Source: an uncultured Eubacteriales bacterium
GTDB lineage: Bacteria; Bacillota; Clostridia; Oscillospirales; Oscillospiraceae
NCBI GenBank assembly: GCA_900079765.1
Contig: LT599017.1
Location: forward strand, 310,001 to 374,000
Reading direction: 5' to 3'
Length of the DNA stretch: 64,000 nt
The notes beneath the pieces were generated by a model. The model worked only from the letters and a program-made list of their open reading frames with translations. It made no database searches and was not told where the DNA came from. Positions 60,554 to 64,000 of the stretch are shown in pieces; position 1 is the stretch's first letter, and each line of letters starts with the position of its first letter. Both the position numbers and the translations under genes were made by a program.

Positions 60554-61402
60554 TCAGCCGGGCAGGACTGTGCTGGCATGACGGGTAACGTGGCAGCCTA
60601 AGTTCACCGCACAGGGAAGACCCGCGATGTGGGTGGGGTAAGGGAGAATGCGCACGCTCAGGGCGGTGGTGCTGCCCCCCAAACCTTGGGGACCAATGCC
60701 CAAGGCGTTGATGTGCGCCAGGGACTCACGCTCCAGAGTGGCGTAGTAGGGGTCCTCGTTCTCGCCGTCCACCGGAAGGAGGAGGGCCTGCTTGGCGAGA
60801 AGGGCGGCCGTCTCCGACGTGCCGCCCAGCCCGACTCCCACCACCACAGGGGGACAGGGGTTGGACCCAGCCCTAGACACAGCCTCCACAATGAAAGCCA
60901 CAATGTCCTCCGCCGTGGCGGCAGGGGTAAACATCTTCAGTGCGGTCATGTTCTCGCTGCCAAAGCCCTTTGGGGCCACGGTGAGCTTGAGGGTGTTCCC
61001 TCCCACTAGGCGTAGGTGAAGGATGGCGGGGGTGTTGTCCCCGGTGTTCTCCCGGCGCAGCGGGTCGCTCACCACGCTGCAGCGAAGGCAGCCCTCGGTG
61101 TACCCCTTGGCGACGCCCTCGTTTACCGCGGCCTCCAGCGTTCCGCCGGTGAGGTGTACCTCCTGACCCAGCTCTGCAAAGACTACCGCCATGCCCGTGT
61201 CTTGGCAGATTGGCAGGCCCTTTTGGGCGGCAAAGGTGAAGTTTTCCGCCACGTCCCCCAGAATGGCCTTCCCCACGGGGGAGCGCTCGGCCTCTCCCGC
61301 CGCCTCAATGGCGCGGCGCAGGTCGGCGGGGAGGAAGGTGTTGGCCTCCCGGCAGAGGCGGGCCACGGCGGAGACAATGGAGGAGTAAGAAATTTCAGTC
61401 AT
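60554..61402 (-). CDS. Class I fumarate hydratase alpha subunit
   Basis: 282 residues of the Fe-S-dependent fumarase/tartrate dehydratase alpha family. QDTGMAVVFAELGQ, the Cys just before it (LPICQDTG), EGCLRCSVVSDP and GVGLGGTSETAALLAKQALL are canonical; these cysteines bind the catalytic [4Fe-4S]. ATG 61402 with AAGGAG upstream. It sits 13 bases after the amidohydrolase stop and is the last gene; the beta subunit, normally next, is absent here. L-tartrate dehydratase is an alternative name for the same fold. Confidence 0.9.
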   Translation of the reverse strand: MTEISYSSIVSAVARLCREANTFLPADLRRAIEAAGEAERSPVGKAILGDVAENFTFAAQKGLPICQDTGMAVVFAELGQEVHLTGGTLEAAVNEGVAKGYTEGCLRCSVVSDPLRRENTGDNTPAILHLRLVGGNTLKLTVAPKGFGSENMTALKMFTPAATAEDIVAFIVEAVSRAGSNPCPPVVVGVGLGGTSETAALLAKQALLLPVDGENEDPYYATLERESLAHINALGIGPQGLGGSTTALSVRILPYPTHIAGLPCAVNLGCHVTRHASTVLPG

Positions 61403-61415
61403 AGAAGACGGCTCC

Positions 61416-62573
61416 TTATTTGACACGGACGCCGTTGATGAATACGGCGGAGATGCTGCTCTTCCAGTCCAGGGGGTGGCCGGTGGTGAGGACGAGGTCT
61501 GCGTCCTTACCGGGGGTAAGGGAGCCCACCCGATCCTCGACGCCAGCCAGCTCGGCGGCGCTCAGGGTGATGGCGGCGAGGGCGGCGCCGTCGCTCAGGC
61601 CGTTCTTGGCCGCCATTGCTGCGCAGAGGGGGAGAAGCTGGGTGGGGGTCACTGGGTGGTCGGTGCAGATGGCGATCTTGACCCCGGCGGCGGCAAGGCG
61701 GGCAGGGTTCTCCATGGTCATGTTGACAAGCTCCGGCTTGCTCCGGTCGCCGAGGAAGGGGCCGGTGATGACGCCCACGCCCTCCTGGGCCAGCAGCTCG
61801 GGGATGAGGTGGCCCTCGGTGCCGTGCACCACCACCAGCTTGAGGTGGAATTCCCGGGCGATGCGCAGGGCGGTGGCAATGTCGTCCGCCCGGTGGGCGT
61901 GGCAGTGGACGGGCAGCTCGCCTTTGAGGACGGGGATCAGGGCCTCCAGCCGGGGGTCGAAGTCGGGGGCGTCTTCGTCTTCATCGGTCTGGGATTTCTC
62001 CACCCGGCAGAGATACTCCCGAGCCTTGAGGAGGTTTTCCCGAATAATGGCGGCGGTAGCCATGCGGGTGATGGGCCCCTCCTTGCGCTCGTTATAGGTG
62101 GTCTTGGGGTTTTCGCCCAGGGCAAACTTCATGGCCACGGGGGCTTTCACCACCATCTGATCCACCCAGCGCCCGGCGGTCTTGAGGGCGGCAAACTGGC
62201 CCGCAATGGGGTTGGCGCTGCCGGGGCCGGTGAGGACGGTGGTCACGCCCCCCTCCCGGGCCTCAGAGAAACAGCGGTCCAGGGGGTTCACCGCGTCGAT
62301 GGCCCGGAGGTGGGCGGTGCAGGGGTCGGTAGACTCATTGCCATCGTCTGCCTCAAAGCCCAAGCCGTCCCCGAACATGCCCAAGTGACAGTGGGCGTCC
62401 ACGAAGCCGGGGAGCAGGTGGCCCCCCGCTGCGTCGAATACCTCGCCAAAATCCCCCTTGGGCAGGACAGACATGGGGCCCACCGCTTTGATTTTATCTC
62501 CCTCCACGGCCACAAAACCGCACTCGATGACAGGGCCATCCATGGGGTAGACGACGGCATTAGTGAAAATCAT
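61416..62573 (-). CDS. Metal-dependent amidohydrolase
   Basis: 385 residues. The opening TNAVVYPMDGPVIECGFVAVEGDKIKAVG and VDAHCHLGMF (HxH metal ligands), PVHCHAHRADDI, VVVHGTEGHL and CTDHPVTP (catalytic Asp) define an imidazolonepropionase/dihydroorotase-like amidohydrolase. The Clostridial homologues are annotated only as amidohydrolases; substrate unknown. ATG 62573 with AAGGAG upstream. Co-transcribed with the fumarase alpha gene. Confidence 0.85.
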   Translation of the reverse strand: MIFTNAVVYPMDGPVIECGFVAVEGDKIKAVGPMSVLPKGDFGEVFDAAGGHLLPGFVDAHCHLGMFGDGLGFEADDGNESTDPCTAHLRAIDAVNPLDRCFSEAREGGVTTVLTGPGSANPIAGQFAALKTAGRWVDQMVVKAPVAMKFALGENPKTTYNERKEGPITRMATAAIIRENLLKAREYLCRVEKSQTDEDEDAPDFDPRLEALIPVLKGELPVHCHAHRADDIATALRIAREFHLKLVVVHGTEGHLIPELLAQEGVGVITGPFLGDRSKPELVNMTMENPARLAAAGVKIAICTDHPVTPTQLLPLCAAMAAKNGLSDGAALAAITLSAAELAGVEDRVGSLTPGKDADLVLTTGHPLDWKSSISAVFINGVRVK

Positions 62574-62605
62574 TGGAATCCGCTCCTTTTCGACAAAAGT
62601 TCTGT

Positions 62606-62634
62606 TTGACAATTATGGAAAATAAAGGTATATT
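62606..62634 (+). promoter_or_regulatory. Consensus promoter with no coding gene downstream
   Basis: TTGACA, 17-bp spacer, TATATT on the plus strand, reading into a region without a plus-strand gene. Confidence 0.65.
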
Positions 62635-62640
62635 ATGGTT

Positions 62641-62753
62641 GCAGCGGAACTTAAGGCGTTTTTTCCGCTCCCGAATTCCTGCCGGAATTCATTCCATTCT
62701 CCCGCGCACACCCCCTTGGGCGCTCTTGTTTTTTGACAAGGGCGCTCCTTTTT
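62641..62753 (+). ncRNA. Candidate small structured RNA
   Basis: About 113 bases between the promoter and an intrinsic terminator. Two perfect 7-bp hairpins: AGCGGAA/TTCCGCT (62643-62649 with 62663-62669) and GAATTCC-TGCC-GGAATTC (62673-62690), then the terminator. No ribosome site or plausible ORF. No known RNA family recognised. Confidence 0.4.
62718..62753 (+). terminator. Intrinsic terminator of the candidate small RNA
   Basis: 11-bp stem with two G-T pairs (62718-62728 with 62737-62747), loop TTTTTTGA, followed by TCCTTTTT-type run (TTTTT at 62749-62753). Confidence 0.65.
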
Positions 62754-62983
62754 ATGGGGAAAAGGGGACCCGAGCGCGAGGCGTGCGAACCGTAACAGAG
62801 AGAGACGCGGACGCGGAGCATCTGGGAGCCGCCGAGCAGGAGAGATAAGACGGGAGCGGAGCCAAGAGCCCAAAGAAACCCCACAGGGGCCCAATGGGCG
62901 GCTGTTGCCCCCTGGGAAGCAAGCGCAAAACTCCGCCCAAATACAGCGATTGCGCGGCACTTACGCCGCGCAATCGGTAAGTA
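62754..62983. other. Intergenic region downstream of the small RNA
   Basis: About 230 bases, no supported gene. A 12-bp hairpin (62947-62958 with 62965-62976) stands just beyond the S1-protein stop and probably ends that minus-strand operon, though its T-run is poor. Confidence 0.45.
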
Positions 62984-63460
62984 TTATTTCCTTCCGCCGC
63001 CTCTGCGGTTGCCGCCCTTGCGCTCGTTCACGCGCATCTCGGAGAGCTTGGAGTCCGAGGACTGCATAAACTGCTTGAGCTTGTCTTCAAAGGTCGCGGG
63101 CTCCTTGGGGGCCGCGCTGCGGTTAAAACCGCCCGGTGCGCCGCCGCGGTTAAAGCCGCCGGTCGCACCGCCGGGACGGGGGCCGCGGTTAAAGCCGCCC
63201 GCCGGTGCCGCGGGGCGTGGCGGGGGATCCATGGCTTTTTTGATGGAGAGGTTGATACGCCCGCTCTCGTCAATGCCGATGATCTTGACCTTGACCTCCT
63301 GCCCCTCCGTGAGATGGTCTTTCACATCATTGACATAGGAATAGGCAATCTCCGAGATATGGACAAGACCGGATTTTCCCTCCGGCAGAGAGACAAACGC
63401 GCCAAATTTTGTAATACCAGTGACCTTTCCTTCAAGAACAGAACCAACACCTAACTCCAT
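62984..63460 (-). CDS. S1-domain RNA-binding protein (YabR-like) with GGFNRG tail
   Basis: 158 residues. N-terminal S1/OB domain (VGSVLEGKVTGITKFGAFVSL, GLVHISEIA, GQEVKVKIIGID, RINLSIKKA) as in YabR and general stress protein 13. The C-terminal half is low complexity with several GGFNRG/RPGG units and ends in GGNRRGGGRK, an RGG-like unstructured RNA-binding tail. Start at ATG 63460; AAGGAGG is 14 bases upstream, slightly long. Immediately downstream of divIC, as in Bacillus. Confidence 0.9.
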   Translation of the reverse strand: MELGVGSVLEGKVTGITKFGAFVSLPEGKSGLVHISEIAYSYVNDVKDHLTEGQEVKVKIIGIDESGRINLSIKKAMDPPPRPAAPAGGFNRGPRPGGATGGFNRGGAPGGFNRSAAPKEPATFEDKLKQFMQSSDSKLSEMRVNERKGGNRRGGGRK

Positions 63461-63504
63461 ACTGACCGATGAATCCTCCTTCAAATTTTGGCTGCTTGGG
63501 GCGT

Positions 63505-63780
63505 CTACTCGGTGACCTTGAGGATGATCTCGCCGGGCTTAACGAGACCGAGGGCGTCACGGGCGATGTCCTCCTGACGCTGGGGGTCGTCCTTGTTTTG
63601 GACGGCGTCGTTCAGGTCGGCGTTTACCTGGGTTTGGGCCTGGACCTGAGTTTCCAGCGCTTCCTTCTGGGTCTGGGCGTTCTGGAGCTGGGCCCGCATG
63701 TCCAGCAGGGTGATGGACAGACCGATGAGCAGGGCGAGCACCACCAGCTTTGTGGCGAGTCCCGCCTTTTTCGTCCGCAT
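63505..63780 (-). CDS. divIC: Septum formation initiator DivIC/FtsB-like
   Basis: 91 residues. One membrane helix near the N-terminus (about 11-28, LVVLALLIGLSITLL), then a Gln/Ala-rich coiled coil (LQNAQTQKEALETQVQAQT), then a short conserved end (EDIARDALGLVKPGEIIL). This is the bitopic DivIC/FtsB layout of the division complex with FtsL and DivIB. ATG 63780 is chosen, 9 bases after GGAGG; the GTG at 63789 overlaps the ribosome site. Confidence 0.9.
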   Translation of the reverse strand: MRTKKAGLATKLVVLALLIGLSITLLDMRAQLQNAQTQKEALETQVQAQTQVNADLNDAVQNKDDPQRQEDIARDALGLVKPGEIILKVTE

Positions 63781-64000
63781 GTCCAGCACCTCCTCCGTCG
63801 CGCGCCGCGGCTCTCTCCGCGGTAAGCCCCATTTCCCTTTGCAGTTGACTTATTTTATACCATTTCTTCTGATAATGAAAGTGATTTTTCACAAATTTTT
63901 TGATTTTTTTGCATAGAGCCCAAAGAAACCTTGCCGGCAGCAGCAAAAGCCGCCATATAAGCCCCGCCAGGTCTGCGGCCAGGTAGCCCAATTGGAGAGC
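63557..64000 (-). CDS. yabQ: YabQ-like spore cortex protein, C-terminal end (partial)
   Basis: Only the 3' part lies in the window; the gene continues beyond 64000. Residues LGYLAADLAGLIWRLLLLPARFLWALCKKIKKF (read in two halves) form a hydrophobic then basic end typical of YabQ, and position directly upstream of divIC matches Bacillus yabQ. The frame does not stop before divIC: it runs 224 bases into that gene through Gly/Arg/Pro-rich sequence. Either the true stop is in another frame after an indel near 63845, or the protein has an unusual extended tail. The left boundary is therefore uncertain. Confidence 0.45.
   Translation of the reverse strand, partial: ALQLGYLAADLAGLIWRLLLLPARFLWALCKKIKKFVKNHFHYQKKWYKISQLQREMGLTAERAAARDGGGAGHADEKGGTRHKAGGARPAHRSVHHPAGHAGPAPERPDPEGSAGNSGPGPNPGKRRPERRRPKQGRPPASGGHRP

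Noticed and set aside
62865-63930. 16-base identity AGAGCCCAAAGAAACC at 62865 and 63915
   Set aside because: One copy lies in the YabQ coding end; flanks do not match, so chance is the simplest explanation.

Overview
The window is a GC-rich bacterial chromosome segment. Gene families and order point to an anaerobic, spore-forming-lineage Firmicute of class Clostridia, most like the Oscillospiraceae. The evidence is a trimeric NAD-linked [FeFe] hydrogenase cluster, homologues of the Bacillus yabM/yabN/yabO and yabQ/divIC/yabR genes, long-form HPF, RNase Y with YmdB, SLH surface anchoring and TTGACA/TATAAT promoters. No rRNA, tRNA, CRISPR array, transposase or phage gene was seen. Assignment to a family is inference from protein content.

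Layout. 1-3.5 kb: an FMN_bind-like protein cut by the window edge, mnmE, a zinc-ribbon membrane protein and dCMP deaminase. 3.5-7.7 kb: a complete arsenic operon (arsR-acr3-arsD-arsA-arsC, minus strand) with its own promoter and operator. 7.7-17.2 kb: rny and ymdB, split by a minus-strand MupG/nucleotidyltransferase/SIS operon, then the SbcD/SbcC-like pair yhaO-yhaN. 17.4-25.8 kb: two tandem signal peptidases, rqcP, HU, mazG, a MOP flippase, MTA/SAH deaminase with purine nucleoside phosphorylase, and a Crp-family regulator. 27.3-36.4 kb: the hydrogenase region. The catalytic operon (HydC, HATPase, HndB-like, HydB, HydA) is preceded by a second operon (DRTGG, HATPase, a HydS-like H-cluster protein, DRTGG, PHP phosphoesterase) that looks like a redox or H2 sensing module. 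36.4-39 kb: serC-serA behind a promoter and an intrinsic terminator. 39-50.7 kb: a two-component system divergent from a 3132-residue SLH surface protein. 50.8-64 kb: an acetyltransferase, an amino-acid ABC transporter under a lysine riboswitch, an ABC-2 exporter with a YtrA-type GntR repressor, a NYN/OST-HTH protein, an ECF sigma/anti-sigma pair, HPF, a class I fumarase alpha subunit, an amidohydrolase, a possible small RNA, an S1-domain protein, divIC and the 3' end of yabQ.

The most useful observations are these: a lysine riboswitch that gives a substrate to an otherwise generic transporter; a promoter-plus-terminator leader before serC; a 212-bp duplication at the PHP gene start that carries a repeat-like insert; a Cys-to-Ser change in motif L1 of the catalytic hydrogenase; the HydS-like sensing operon; a large palindrome upstream of the MupG operon; and a promoter-hairpin-hairpin-terminator unit at 62606-62753 that looks like an unannotated small RNA. 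Start codons were reassigned from the longest open frames wherever a Shine-Dalgarno sequence and family N-termini favoured an internal start.
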